The notes: a model not told the origin generated them from the sequence alone. DNA of 64,000 nt from Blattamonas nauphoetae (GCA_033064195.1 JARBJD010000071.1:186001-250000), one strand, 5' to 3'. Positions 32,011 to 43,924 are shown, counted from the stretch's first letter. Numbers and translations: made by a program.

Positions 32011-33324
32011 CCGGGTGTTCCATAAGTCTTTGTTTTTCGTTCTCTCTTTTTCTACAAACTGATTTATCGCAAACGGATTCATGAAATGGAATGTTGACCT
32101 CTTTTCTCATATCTCTGCAGATTGCCCAAATCTTGCGATTACCTCGTTCGCTCTTTCCAGCACACTCGTGACAGCATGATCAAACATTCTTGGAGGTATT
32201 TGATTCAACTCCTCACGGATAAACTGTTCTAGGTCTGTCTTCGTTTTGGGTTCTCGAGGATAAACTTTTTCTTCTAGATAGCTCCACAACCAAAAATCAA
32301 GCGGAGAAAGATCACCACTCCGCTGTGGCCATGGATGGTGACTGCCCTTCCCAATCCATCTGTGGCCGAAGGTTTCATTTAAGTACTGTATTGTGGTACG
32401 AGCTGTGTGGGGTGGAGCCCCATCCTGCTGAAAGTATGCCCATTCAAATCTTGATCGTTCCTTCAGTTGTGGAACGAGGTATGATTTCAGCATCTCTGTA
32501 TACACAGGTCCTGTTACCGTCTGTGAGAAGAAGTACGGACCAATGAACCCAGCGGAGGACATTGCGATCCAACAGTTCGAAACAATTCGTTCATTGGGCA
32601 CTTCAACGTGATAGTGCGGGTTCTCTTGGGCTAACATGCGATGGTTATGGCGTATTACCGTTCTATCGGTGCGAAACGTCTTTTCATCGGAGAACCAGAT
32701 GCGCTTCAAAACGGTCGGCTTCATTTTGCACAGATGAATGAGATGCTGGCAACAATCATGTCGAATCGCATAATCCTGGTCATAATGGAACTGCGTTTTT
32801 TGGATGACGTATGAGTTATATCCTAACTTTTTAATACCTCTATTTAGGCTGCTTAAAGGGATTTGGAGGTTCGCTGCATGTTTCCGTTCAGAATCTGTCG
32901 GGTTTGTTTCAATTGCATCCTTCATTTTCTTCAGTGATTCATCACTGCAACTGGTCCTTGGTCGTCCACTTCGGGGACGATCATCAACTTTTCCTGTCTC
33001 TGTAAACTTGTCGAAGACTTGTGAAAAAGTCCGAACGTCCGGGACGATGGAGCCGCTCCAATGGCTTCTTGCTTCGGCAGGCTTGTCATATCGAGACATT
33101 AGTCTCACCATTTCAGTACGTTCATCCTGGGACCAGTGGTGGTTGACCCGTTCGACGGTCATTTTTTACGAACGTTTTATGTCACTTCGTACAACTCATT
33201 CGCGGGTACTCATTTTGTTTTTGTTGAAACAGATGCACAAACTCCAACATATTCACAATTAAAATGTCCAATTCTCTCCCGTTACTGATAACAAACCATT
33301 GACACAGACTTATGGAACACCCGG
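32011..33324 (-). mobile_element. Mariner-family DNA transposon, complete-looking, 1314 bp
   Basis: Terminal inverted repeats CCGGGTGTTCCATAAGTCT are found at both ends; about 22 of the outer 24 positions match. The element is flanked by TA on each side (32009-32010 and 33325-33326). A single uninterrupted transposase frame fills the interior. Near-identical ends and an open frame suggest a young insertion. Confidence 0.95.
32107..33162 (-). CDS. Mariner transposase, DD41D type by my count
   Basis: 351 residues, typical for mariner. The N-terminal paired-like helix-turn-helix region is followed by the GRPR linker (RPRSGRPRTS). Catalytic aspartates lie in WFSDEKTF, QQDGAPPHTA and DLSPLDFWLWSYLEE. 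I count 41 residues between the second and third aspartates, giving DD41D. The usual SPDL before the last aspartate is SGDL here. It cuts and pastes the element using the terminal repeats, with TA duplication. No break is seen in the frame. The composition is that of a transposon and not of the surrounding genes. Confidence 0.95.
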   Translation of the reverse strand: MTVERVNHHWSQDERTEMVRLMSRYDKPAEARSHWSGSIVPDVRTFSQVFDKFTETGKVDDRPRSGRPRTSCSDESLKKMKDAIETNPTDSERKHAANLQIPLSSLNRGIKKLGYNSYVIQKTQFHYDQDYAIRHDCCQHLIHLCKMKPTVLKRIWFSDEKTFRTDRTVIRHNHRMLAQENPHYHVEVPNERIVSNCWIAMSSAGFIGPYFFSQTVTGPVYTEMLKSYLVPQLKERSRFEWAYFQQDGAPPHTARTTIQYLNETFGHRWIGKGSHHPWPQRSGDLSPLDFWLWSYLEEKVYPREPKTKTDLEQFIREELNQIPPRMFDHAVTSVLERANEVIARFGQSAEI

Positions 33325-33326
33325 TA

Positions 33327-33645
33327 AAAGGCATATTCAAGGTAAAAGCTTCACAGAGGAGAACATGGAAGGAGAGCTGAATTTCAGACATACAAAGGCA
33401 CATCTGTTGAATTAGCGAGGAGGGAGGTCTTGAGACTCAATGTTGATGCGCCTAACAAACTCTGAGATTGTCCATGTTTGTGCATTCAGCATTTGATTTG
33501 AAAATGAACCCATTGATCCAAATAATTCATCGAAAAAGTCGCAGAATATCAATAACTCGAGTAATGAAATGAAAAAAATATAAATCAGCAAGAAATCGTT
33601 GTTGTACGGCCTGATGAACATGTACGGCCTGATGAGGGGACTATC
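33327..33645. other. Intergenic sequence left of the armadillo-like cluster
   Basis: No gene is seen. A short direct repeat of an 18-bp unit (TGTACGGCCTGATGA core) lies at about 33602-33638, just before the next start codon. The promoter of the 33646 gene is expected here. Confidence 0.35.
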
Positions 33646-34578
33646 ATGTCGCTTGTTCGATGTGTGAAAGATGGGACACATCTGGATGAGAACTTCACCC
33701 AACACGCATCACAGCTTCTCACTGCCTTCACCCCATCCTGGGACTCTGTTTTCAAGGCAGAGCAGATCTTCTTCAATTTTTCGCCAACACCTGATGGAGG
33801 ATGTGAAGGGTTTATTGACGCAGTTCTCACCCTTCTCTCGAGTGGCAATCTGAAGCTGATTGATTCTGCCCTCCTTTTTTTGAAGGAGACACTTTCTTTC
33901 AGTTTGTCATCTTCGCGACTCACACTTTTGAAGCAAGACTTCTTGGGGAGGTGCACGTCAGCTTTTCTCATGCAGCCGAATCTGATTATTTCGGACTGTG
34001 GCTTCTTGTTCATGCACGTTGCCTCGTCCTTCACCTCCCTCATGGATCAATATTCAATCGCCGATTTCTCAGAAATGACTGGACTCCCGACTGACTCTGT
34101 TCAAGCAACCATTCTTGACAAGGCATTTAGGCCGCTTTCGCCATTCATCACAGCTTTGTGGTTTCGCAGGTTCGAAATCGCGGACGACGAAAAGGCCGAG
34201 GCTCTCCCGTGGCTGTTGGCCCAGATGTTAATCACCGCACCGTCCCATGAACCCACACTACACTTTATTCTCTCTCTCCCGATATGCCATCTGTTTGTTG
34301 GCTCGCTGGACCTCTTCACAACTGACTCGATCGTCCCCTTCTTTCTTGACGCACTGCGGGAAGGTGTGTCAGAATGGAGGAGAGGCACAGACAATGTGAA
34401 GGCGAGAGGCGCAGAAATCCTTCGTTTGATGGGGGAAGAGGGTCTGGCAGACAAACTGGAGCAGACATCATTCACAACTCACAAAACGTCTCCTTTTGCG
34501 ACATCGACAGAAATGACTTGTATCCTCCACAAGGATCTTGGACTGAATTATCCAAGGGGGGAACGCCTCCCTGTTTAA
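33646..34578 (+). CDS. Short member of the armadillo-like hypothetical family
   Basis: A 310-residue frame from ATG, mostly amphipathic helix: LLSSGNLKLIDSALLFLKET, FMHVASSFTSLMDQYS, ILSLPICHLFVGSLDLF, EILRLMGEEGLADKLEQ. The helical-repeat style and the tail EEGLADKLEQ recall the ends of the larger paralogues at 34823 and 38339 (EEGLEDVVVF). The last 20 or so residues are encoded by the start of the duplicated 3.5-kb block, also present at 38030, so the natural C-terminus may have been replaced when the block arose. No catalytic motif. Function unknown. Confidence 0.65.
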   Translation: MSLVRCVKDGTHLDENFTQHASQLLTAFTPSWDSVFKAEQIFFNFSPTPDGGCEGFIDAVLTLLSSGNLKLIDSALLFLKETLSFSLSSSRLTLLKQDFLGRCTSAFLMQPNLIISDCGFLFMHVASSFTSLMDQYSIADFSEMTGLPTDSVQATILDKAFRPLSPFITALWFRRFEIADDEKAEALPWLLAQMLITAPSHEPTLHFILSLPICHLFVGSLDLFTTDSIVPFFLDALREGVSEWRRGTDNVKARGAEILRLMGEEGLADKLEQTSFTTHKTSPFATSTEMTCILHKDLGLNYPRGERLPV

Positions 34579-34822
34579 GCTCTGTTTCATCTCACAGTGT
34601 CGCAACGCAAAAGATCAATTGTCTGCTAATTCTTTGATGCAATTGAGGAAATAAGGGTGAAATCAACTCGAAATCATGACCTATATTCCTTCCAGAGTGA
34701 CTCGTAGCTGGTCGAGGTGTCGATGGGATGAAGACACGAATTGACAAAGTAGATGGGTCAGATCAAAGTTGTCTCCATCGTTCAACAGGCACCAGCCAAT
34801 TTGAACCTGTTCACCTTCTCAA

Positions 34823-37800
34823 ATGGAAGAAGAAGCTAAGCCTTTATTTGAGGAATTAGACAATCTTCTCGCTCATGCGGAGGACGAGCAAACTATCCCT
34901 AAACTTAGAAGTCGTCTTTCCGGTTTGTTCGAGTTTCACTGACATTGTTTCCAACTTTGCCAGATGAGAAGTTCAGGACTGTGATGTTTAAGAGCATGGG
35001 ACAAGACACCTTTCGAATCTTCGTTATTACTCACGAACCTCTCTCAGATTATGTGGTCTGACGATTTCATCTCCTCATTCTCTCTGAAGGATGTCCTTTC
35101 GTGCATTGTGGACTTCATGTGCGAATACAGTCTTTCTTTCACTGTTCTCATTCATTCGCATCTGTTTCGTTTCAGCCGAAGAATTCTATTCCCATTCAGA
35201 AATTCGTAAAACCAGTCATATGTTTTGGGACAGCGTACATGCACTAAGACCATATTTCATGGCCTCTCCAGAACTTTTTGCACTCGTTTGCTCGTTCTCT
35301 GGTCTATTTTCCAGCTCTGGACAAGACCACCCTCGATTTCATTGGAAAATGAGCTCTCCGCTCTTCTGCTGGCCATGTCTCCAGTTCTTCGGGACTGTCA
35401 CGTCACTTGCAATGATATCTCGCCCCATCCATCCATCACTTTCCAAACAGACAGACTCGCTCATCGAGTTTTTTCAGTCCTGACATCCAATCGTCTTGAG
35501 CCAATGCGGTCCAAAGCTGTCTGTTGTGCAGTGTTTCTCCTCTTTTCTCGTTGCTCCGAGCCGAATCACGCTTCAGACTTCGAGTTGTTTTTCAAAACAC
35601 AAACTGGACTCGAAGCCGAAGATATGGACACGCTCTGCAAAACAACCATCCACTCATCGCTCCTCCAGTTGCCCTGCTTCGCTGCTGCCAATTTGGGAAA
35701 TGACGACCTGACTTTTGTTGGATGTGCCTCACGATTGTTGGAATATCACCAACAAATCTCGAAATCCGCCATTCTCAACGAACGGGAAGGAGATGCGACG
35801 GAACTGCAAAATGTTGATTCTTCGATGATGCTCTCCATCTTCGAGCTGAACCTTCTCTTCGTCTGCACACTTCTGAGCCTGCCGTCTTCCACTTTCGAAT
35901 CCATCACTCCCGACCATCCCGCCGATGATGCATCCGTCAAGAAAGTTGCAGATGAGAACAGGACAGAAGAGGAGGAGGAAGAGGAAGAAGAAGATCTCAA
36001 CCAGTTCCGAAAGATCCTCGTCAACACATTCTCCCTCCTTCTCGACTTCACTTTTTGGGAAGCACTTGGGAACGTCAACACACCAGATTTCTGCCTCCAA
36101 ATTGAATCTTCTGCGATGCTTCTCATGCACCCAACTCTCCTCCCACTCCTTCCACTCGTCAAAGACAACCTCTGTCCATTCTACTGGATAAAAGAGGACG
36201 ACTGTGGCTATTGCAAAAACGTCACTCCTTCCATGCTCACATCGTTCGTTCAAGGAATGTGTCACGAAGGAACAGACATCTCAGACGAGCTGGCCACGAA
36301 CATCGCCGACATCATGCACAAAGTATTGTTTCGCGTTTATTCTTGGGCATTTGCTCAATCGTACCAACACGAAAATCGGGACCTTCTCCCGATAACCACA
36401 CATTTTGTGAAGGAACTGAAGGAGGAGAAGGACGAACCACAACGACGACGAGATGTGGTGTGTCTGTGGGCGCTGGGAACATGCAGTGATGGGAGGCAGT
36501 TCGAGGACACTGGAGTATCAATCACGCTGGCTGAGATTCTGTCGAGTGGAGTGGACGATCGACTCGCTCTCTTCATCCTCCGATTCTTTGCATCTGCCTT
36601 CACTCTGTGGGAAATTGCGTTTTCAGAACGACAAGATCACGTCTTCCTCGCTGCCATCCCTCCCATCATGAAATACACCCACCGTGTCGACTTCCCTCTT
36701 CTGTCGAAGTTTGCATGGGATGCGATCCACATGTTAGTAAAGGCACACTTTCCAGGTAGATCCAATGACAAAGCATCCGACCAAATAAATTCGCTCTTCA
36801 ACGATGTTGTTCGGATTCTGCCGCCGTCGATCGAGTTGTTTGTAGACTCGCTTCGAACTGCCTCGGGAGACGATGCACTCGCAAAGAAGGCTGTGCTGGT
36901 TGGAATCGCAGCAGCAATGGACACATTTGCTGCACGTGGAGAAAGGCCTGTTTTCACCCCCCTCATCATCTCTCTCCATCCTCTCCTTGTCACCCTCCCG
37001 CCCGACTTCATCGAGAAACACTACCTCGACATTTCCGTTGTCTGTTCGCGTTCTGACACGGCTTTCTCCATCACAGATGATTCTCTCTGCTTCCCGTTTC
37101 TCCAAACCAGTCCATCCTCTCCCCATCCTGACGATGTTCTCTCCACTCTCACACTTACCATTCTCGACGGCCTCATGAGCGGAACAAATCCGCAGTGGAG
37201 TCATAACTTCGACCTCAACTGGCGCACATTCTACTCAATCGACACACAAGCTCGGTTATTTGTTCTGATCCGCCTCTTTGCTCATCTTCCGTCAGCTTTC
37301 TGTGGTGATTGGGAGAGATCAGTCAAACGTGCAGACAGAGTACATGTCAGACAGAGCTTGTTCCGCTTCCTCATCGATCAGGCCTCCCACCTCCAACACT
37401 TCCCTCTCGCTCAGATGCTGTTCAGAGAGGTGATGGAAGTGCTCCGACAGGGAATCAAGCGTGACAACCGTCCCCTTGCCAACTGTTTGCAGCATCGGGG
37501 CGTGGATCTTGGCGACGACTTCCATCAAGCGATCGACCTCCTCTTCCAACCAACCACTCCACACACTCTTGTTCTGCCGCTCTTTGCTCTCCGAACAGTT
37601 CTTCTGCTCGAGCACAATCCACACATCGATCTCTCCACTGTCTATCGAGAACGTCTCCCAGCACCCAACCGATCTCTACTGCCGCTGACCAACACAGTCG
37701 ACGAGTGGACGAGGCTGCTGGTGGAGGAAGGGCTGGAGGATGTGGTTGTGTTTCTGACGAGGGAGATGATGGTCACGATGAGTCAAGTGATGGGGATGAA

Positions 37801-37903
37801 CATCTCCCCGGAGTCTCGGATCAGGCTCGCCAAAGGAGTGGAAAGGGAAAGACATGAAAACATTAAATTTGACGGCGCTTTCGACATGTTCGGGCCTGAA
37901 TGA
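34823..37903 (+). CDS. Armadillo-like hypothetical protein, tandem copy A (five exons)
   Basis: Exons join(34823..34922, 34964..35055, 35090..35129, 35176..35285, 35315..37903) give 976 residues. Without splicing the first 160 residues are invisible. The N-terminus is MEEEAKPLFEELDNLLAHAE. The rest is helical repeat (VLTSNRLEPMRSKAVCCAVF, FVDSLRTASGDDALAKKAV, TPHTLVLPLFALRTVLLLE), suggesting an alpha-solenoid scaffold. An acidic run of about 10 Glu lies near residue 330. The fourth intron is only 29 nt (GTTTGC to TTTTCCAG) and is conserved in copy B. The same gene is duplicated at 38339. No membrane span, signal or catalytic motif. Function unknown; cytoplasmic scaffold inferred. Confidence 0.8.
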
Positions 37904-38338
37904 CGTCGCTCTTATCCTCTCGATGTGAAGTGAAGATAACAGTTGAACTTTTCGTGGTTGTTCTTTCTCGATGCCTGGAGTGACTGAGCACGCACAACTT
38001 TTCCTGGTTGTGCTGAGCCGAGTACGAAATGACTCATCTCCTCCACAAGGATCTTGGTCTGAATTATCCAAGGGGGAAACACCTCCCTGTTTAAACCCTG
38101 TCTCATCTCACAGTGTCGCAACGCAAAAGATCAATTGTCAGCCAATTCTTTGATGCAATTGAGGAAATAAGGGTGAAATCAACTCGAAATCATGACCTAT
38201 AATCTTTCCAGAGTGACTCGTAGCTGGTCGAGGTGTCGATGGGATGAAGACACGAATTGACAAAGTAGATGGGTCAGATCAAAGTTGTCTCCATCGTTCA
38301 ACAGGCACCAGCCAATTTGAACCTGTTCACCTTCTCAA

Positions 38339-41300
38339 ATGGAAGAAGAAGCTAAGCCTTTATTTGAGGATTTAGAAAATCTTCTGGCTCATGCGGATGA
38401 TGAGCAAACTGTCACCAAACTTAGAAGTCGTCTTTCCGGTTTGTTTGAGTTTCACTGACATTGTTTCCAACTTGATCAGATGAGAAGTTCAGGACTGTAA
38501 TGTTTAAGAGCATGGGACAAGACACCTTTCGAAACTTCGTTATTACTCACGAACCTCTCTCAGATTATGTGGTCTGACGATTTCATCTCCTCATTCTCTC
38601 TGAAGGATGTCTTGTCTTGCATTCTGGAATTCATGTGCGAATGCAGTCTTTCTTTCACTGTTCTCATTCATTCACATTCGTTTCATCGCAGCCGAGGAAT
38701 ACTCTTCTGAATCAGAGATAACAAAGAAAAAGAAGAGATTTTGGGACAGTGTCAATCGACTGAGTCATCATTTCATGGCCTCTCCAGAACTTTTTGAACT
38801 CGTATGCTCGTTCTTTGGTCGATTTTCCAGCTCTGGACAAAGCTACCATCAATTTCATTGGAAAATGAGTTTTCCGCTCTTCTGCTGGCCATGTCTCCAG
38901 TTCTTCGGGACTGTCACGTCACTTGCGGTGATATCTCGCCCCATCCATTCATCACTTTCCAAGCAAACACACTTGCTCATCAAGTCTTCTCAGTCTTGAC
39001 ATCCAATCGTCTTGAGCCAATGCGGTCCAAAGCTGTCTGTTGTGCAGTGTTTCTCCTCTTTTCTCGTTGCTCCGAGCCGAATCACGCTTCAGACTTCGAG
39101 TTCTTCTTCAAAACACAAACAGGACTCGAAGCCGAAGATATGGACACGCTCTGCAGAACAACCATCCATCCTTCGTTCCTCCAGTTGCCCTGCTTCACCG
39201 CTACCAATTTGGGAAACGACGATCTGACATTTGTTGGATGTGCCTCACGATTGTTGGAATATCACCAACAAATCTCGAAATCCGCTGTTCTCAACGAACG
39301 GGAAGGAGATGCGACGGAACTGCAAAATGTTGATTCCTCGATGATGCTATCCATCTTCGAGCTGAACATCCTCCTCGTCTGCACACTTCTGAGCCTGCCT
39401 TCTTCCACTTTCGACTCCATCACTCCCGACCATCCCACCGAAGATGCATCCCACAAGGAAGATGCAGATGAGAACAGCACAGAAGAGGAGGAGGAAGAGG
39501 AAGTTGAAGAGCTCAACCAGTTGCGAACACTCCTCGTCAACACATTCTCCCTCCTTCTCGACTTCAGATTTTGGGAAGCACTTGGGAACGTCAACACACC
39601 CGATTTCTGCCTCCAAATTGAATCTTCTGCACTGCTTCTCTCGCACCCAACACTCCTCCCTCTCCTTCCACTCGTCAACAACAACCTCAGTGTGGTCACC
39701 TGGTCGGATGAGGACGAAGGCGGTTATTGCAAAAACATCACTCCTTCCATGCTCGTCTCCTTCGTGCGAGGAATGTGTCACGAAGGAACAGACATCTCAG
39801 ACGAGCTAGCTGCAAGCATCGCCAAAATCATGCACAAAGTCTTCTTTGGATTCTGGTATTCACCAAATGATCAAGAGCACGGACCACAGAACAGACAACT
39901 TTTCCCAACAGTCCAATATTTCGTGAAGGAACTCAACGAGGTGAAGGACGAACCATCACAACGACGAATTGTAGTGTGTCTGTGGGCGCTGGGAACGGCC
40001 AGCAATGGGAAGCAGTTTTGTGGCACAGGAGCATCAATCAGTCTGGCTGAGATTCTATCAAGTGGAGTCGACGATCGTCTCGCTCTCTTCATCCTCCGCT
40101 TCTTTGCATCTGCCCTCACTCTTCGAGACTTTCCGTGGTCAGAACGACAAGATGACGTCTTCGTCACTGCTGTCCCACACATCCTCACCTACACCCAACG
40201 TGTTGACTTCCCTCTTTTGTCGAAGCTGGCATGGGATGCGATCCATTTGTTGGTGAAGAGACACAGACCTGATAACTGCCATGATAAAGCATCCGACCAG
40301 GCCAATGCTCTCTTCAACGACGTTGTTCGGATCCTGCCCCAGTCGATCGAGTTGTTTGTGGACTCGCTTCGAACTGCCTCTGGAGACGATGCACTCGCAA
40401 AGAAGGCCGTGCTGGTTGGAATCACAGCAGCAATCAACACTTTTGCTGAAAATGGAAAAAGGCCAATTTTCACGCCACTCATCATCTCTCTTCATACTCT
40501 CCTCACCACATTCCAAGTCGACATCATCAACACCCACTATCTCGACATCTTCGATTTCTACTCGTGCTCTGATATGGCCTTCTCCATCACAGATGATTCT
40601 CTCTGCTTCTCATTTCTCCAAATCAGTCCATCCTCTCCCCATCCTGATGACGTACTCTCCACTCTCACACTTTCCATTCTCGACGACCTCCTTCATGGAA
40701 CATGTCCACAGGAGTGTCCTCACTTCAACATCAACTGGCACACATTCGACTCAATCGGCCATCAAGCTCAAGTGTACGTTCTCTTCCGCCTCTTTGCTCA
40801 TCTCCTGTCAGCTTTCTGTGACAATGGGGAGAGATTTTGTGATCCAAATGACATTTGGTGTGTCGGATTGAACTTGATTACATTCCTTGATAATCGGGTT
40901 GTCCCTCTCCAGCACTTCCCTCTCGCTCAGATGCTGTTCAGAGAGATGATTGAGTCGATCCAACACCGTGTCATGCGGCACAGCGATCATACCGGGAAGA
41001 GACACAAATATCGGAGCGTCGATCTTGGCGACGACTTCCATCAAGCGATCGACTTTCTCTTCCAACCAACCACTCCACACACTCTTGTTCTGCCGCTCTT
41101 TGCTCTCCGAACAGTTCTTCTCCTCGAACACAATCCACGCATCGATCTCTCCACTGTTAAACGAGTCCGTTTCATCCCGCCAGGACGACCACCTCCTCCG
41201 ATTCGTCTCATCTCAACACCAAACCGAGCTCTGCTGCCGTTGACCAACACAGTCGACGAGTGGACGAGGCTGCTGGTGGAAGAAGGGCTGGAGGATGTGG

Positions 41301-41458
41301 TTGTGTTTCTGACGAGCGAGATGATGGTCCCGATGAGTCAAGTGATGGGGATGAACATCTTCGCGGATTCGCGCGCCAGGCATGCACAAGAGGTTGAAAG
41401 ACTAAGACAGGAACAGACAGAAAATAACAACATTTCTAGAGGGTATTGGTTTTTGTGA
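38339..41458 (+). CDS. Armadillo-like hypothetical protein, tandem copy B (five exons)
   Basis: Exons join(38339..38438, 38480..38571, 38606..38645, 38692..38801, 38831..41458) give 989 residues. Exon and intron lengths for exons 1-4 are identical to copy A (100, 92, 40, 110 nt; introns 41, 34, 46, 29). Here the 29-nt intron starts with the canonical GTATGC, which confirms it as a real intron. The frame is open throughout, and many substitutions keep helical character (for example DYV then DVLSCILEFMCECTEEY), so both copies look under selection. An insertion of Pro-rich residues (FIPPGRPPPPIRLISTP) near residue 905 is absent from A. Function unknown. Confidence 0.8.
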
Positions 41459-42047
41459 TGTCGCTCTTCTCATCTCTGGTGAGAAGTGAAGGTGACAGGT
41501 GAACTTTTCCTGGTTGTGCTTTCTCGTTGCCAGGAGTGGCAGAACATGTCCAACTCTTCATGTCGATAATCGGAGGCACCAGACACTTCTTTGACTCTCG
41601 ATTGGACATTCTTCACTGATGCTATGAAACAGCGAGGAAAACGGGGTAGTGAGTGAGAAAGTGTGAAATTCATGAATTGCTATTCTATGTATTATTTCTC
41701 GTTTTGGCAGAAGTCGCGAGTTTGGGGTTTTGTGAAGGGTGAGATTAAGCGAGAACAGTCGATGAAATGTGTGATTTGAGAGATCCAATGAAAAATTTTG
41801 CGAAAAATTTAGCTAAAATATGAATTGACTCTGTTTAAGACATTCTTGAAAAAAGAGATTCAGGTCACAGTTTCGTTAGTGAGATAATGGGAGAAGGATG
41901 AGTGGAGATTGTGGCTTTCAATGATAGTGAGAGAACAGGAGATGGCGAGAAAAACTGAAAGAGTCAGAGCAAAGACAATTAAGTTTGTCTGTGCGAGACA
42001 AGTTGCGTATCGAGTGACCAGAATTGATCTCGACATCGTTTTGGTCC
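41459..42047. other. Convergent intergenic region after copy B
   Basis: The first 100 bp repeat the 3' flank of copy A (TGTCGCTCTT, CTTTTCCTGGTTGTG). The rest is AT-rich with no gene. A minus-strand frame at 41860-42141 overlaps the end of the next gene in another frame and has a hydrophobic segment, but nothing supports it as coding. Confidence 0.4.
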
Positions 42048-43924
42048 TCACCAGTTCAGATAAAGCCATTTCTTGTTCAGAAATTGATGAATTTGCCATT
42101 CGAACACATCCTGCACGCCCTCCTCGCAGCAGTCCATCCATCCTTGCTTTAGCAGTTTCAACTCTTTAGGTTGTAAGAACCTAAAACGAGTGTATTGGAG
42201 AGTCCAGGGGAAGTGGGAGTTGGTCATGGAGAGGGTGACAGTGTAATTCATCAGATGGATCCAAAATCCAATTTTCTTCATCACAGCAAGTGACGAAGAA
42301 TGGAAATACGAAATTTTGAGAAGATGCTGTGAGAGACTGTAAAGAGTGGTTGGTGAGATGGTTTCAAGGCAGCTTGGGGAGAAGACGAAATGCAAGAACG
42401 GTTGCAGTGAAAGCAGTGAGGTGTTGAGCACTTCCGCTGGGAGTCGTCGCTGTTCCTCGAACGTCCCTCCATTTTGAAAAGCATAGGGATGGAGGAAAGA
42501 ATGGAGAAAATTCACAAAAAAGATTGTGACAGTCTCCGCATTGGCCAGAGAGAGTGGCAGAGGTTGATTGCGGTGTCTGTGAGAGGGGGATGGGGAATGG
42601 ACAGCAGCCATCCGACAACATCTTTGAATGTGTCCACAGCGTCTCCGTCTTCACCGAAGAGAGTCAGGAAATCGTTGACACGAATTTGTGGATGGTCCTC
42701 TGGAGATAAACACGAAGAAACGAACGATCCGACCATTTCCAACATGACAGGATCGCGATGAGTCGGCAATGTGGTCTGAAAGTGGGTAAATATCGTTTTC
42801 ACGAAGGTGCTGATTCTTGGCATGACTGCGGGGAGATGTGAACCCTTAGCAGAAGAACATGAAGTAAAAAACATCAAAATAATCATACGGTTGGATTTGG
42901 GGAGTCTTGGGTCAGATTTTTAATGCAAAACAGCGCCTTCTTGACGATTCGAGGTTTGTGGAACATTTCTGCAACAGGATCAGCATATCCGAGAATGTGC
43001 CCATCGCTCATTTGAACAATAATCTCTTCAAGAGCGACAACTTTCGCGGTGAGTGCGTTTAGAACGGTGTCGGACAGGATTGGCGACGAATGGTGGATTC
43101 GGTAACGCACAGCTGTTTCAGACAAATCTGACGGTGATACCTGAAATTTCCGGTGGAAGAGCAGCTCAGCCACGATATGAAATGACTGTGGATCTGTTGC
43201 CAGGAAGAAAGGGAGCAGAATTGAGAGTTCCAAAGTTGGTGACGGTATTCGAACAGAGAATGTTTCTGAAACGGTCACAACATGGCTTAAAATGTGCTGG
43301 TATGGTTCGGAGAGTTCATTTTCAGGAGAATTTGCGATGGCAGTGGCAAAGAAGGTCAGAGTTGGGATGAATGTGGATGAGAAGAATCCCTTCGCTATAA
43401 AGGACGTAATAAACGATTCGTCGCGGGAATGATCAGCAAGTGATTCCCAACACTGCACAGAGATATGATAACAAGGAGAATCACACAAAGAGGCTAAGTT
43501 CGAGAGTTGATTCGTTGGGGAGAAGATATTGCGTGAATAATGAAGACAGGGGTTTCCCAAGATACAATCGAATCCAATTTGATCCCAGCATTGTTCCTAT
43601 AAACGTGAAAAGTCGAGTAAGCTCATACCGCAACGATGAAGAACGCGGAAGCAGCGAAGCTGATTGAAGAGTGAAAATATGAAGAATATATACAACCACA
43701 GGTGGATTAGGAAAGGCATGAATCGCATTTCGAAATTTTTGGGTCACTGAACAGTTCAGTAATTGTTCAGCTTGCAGGGCTGTCGCTGAAAACGATTCAG
43801 GGGATAAAGACGAACTCAAATCAACATAGCATTCATCGAGAAGATTAATCACTTGAGATTCACTGTTTGCAAGGGACAGACTTCGATAAAACGGTCGTGG
43901 AAAAGCATCCGCTCTCTTCGACAT
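42048..43924 (-). pseudogene. Diverged armadillo-like family member with one frame slip
   Basis: Three pieces join in phase by splicing: 43694..43924, 42889..43596 and 42844 downward (introns 97 and 44 nt; acceptors GTTTATAG and CTGCTAAG). The protein begins MSKRADAFPRPFYRSLSLAN and continues through helical segments EQCWDQIGFDCILGNPCLHY, CWESLADHSRDESFI and DPVMLEMVGSFVSSC. Near 42550 the frame ends just after LCHSLWP. The adjacent frame carries on as LANAETVTIFFVNFLHSF down to LNKKWLYLNW and a stop at 42048. No GT-AG pair fits, so a one-base slip is most likely. It is either a recent pseudogene or a sequence error. The length (about 620 residues) is shorter than copies A and B. Confidence 0.6.

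Larger units (their letters stand above)
34505..41560 (+). repeat. Tandem segmental duplication, two units of about 3.5 kb
   Basis: Unit A is about 34505-38030 and unit B about 38030-41560. Homology covers the 5' flank (TCCACAAGGATCTTGG at 34525 and 38041; the 240-bp leader including GGGTGAAATCAACTCG), the whole gene, and the 3' flank (GAACTTTTC-TGGTTGT). Copies differ at many silent and replacement positions and by small indels, so the event is not very recent. The 435 bp between the two genes (37904-38338) is entirely the 3' end of unit A and the 5' flank of unit B. Confidence 0.9.

Noticed and set aside
41860-42141. Small membrane protein on the minus strand
   Set aside because: It overlaps the end of the armadillo-like gene in another frame and has no supporting motif.
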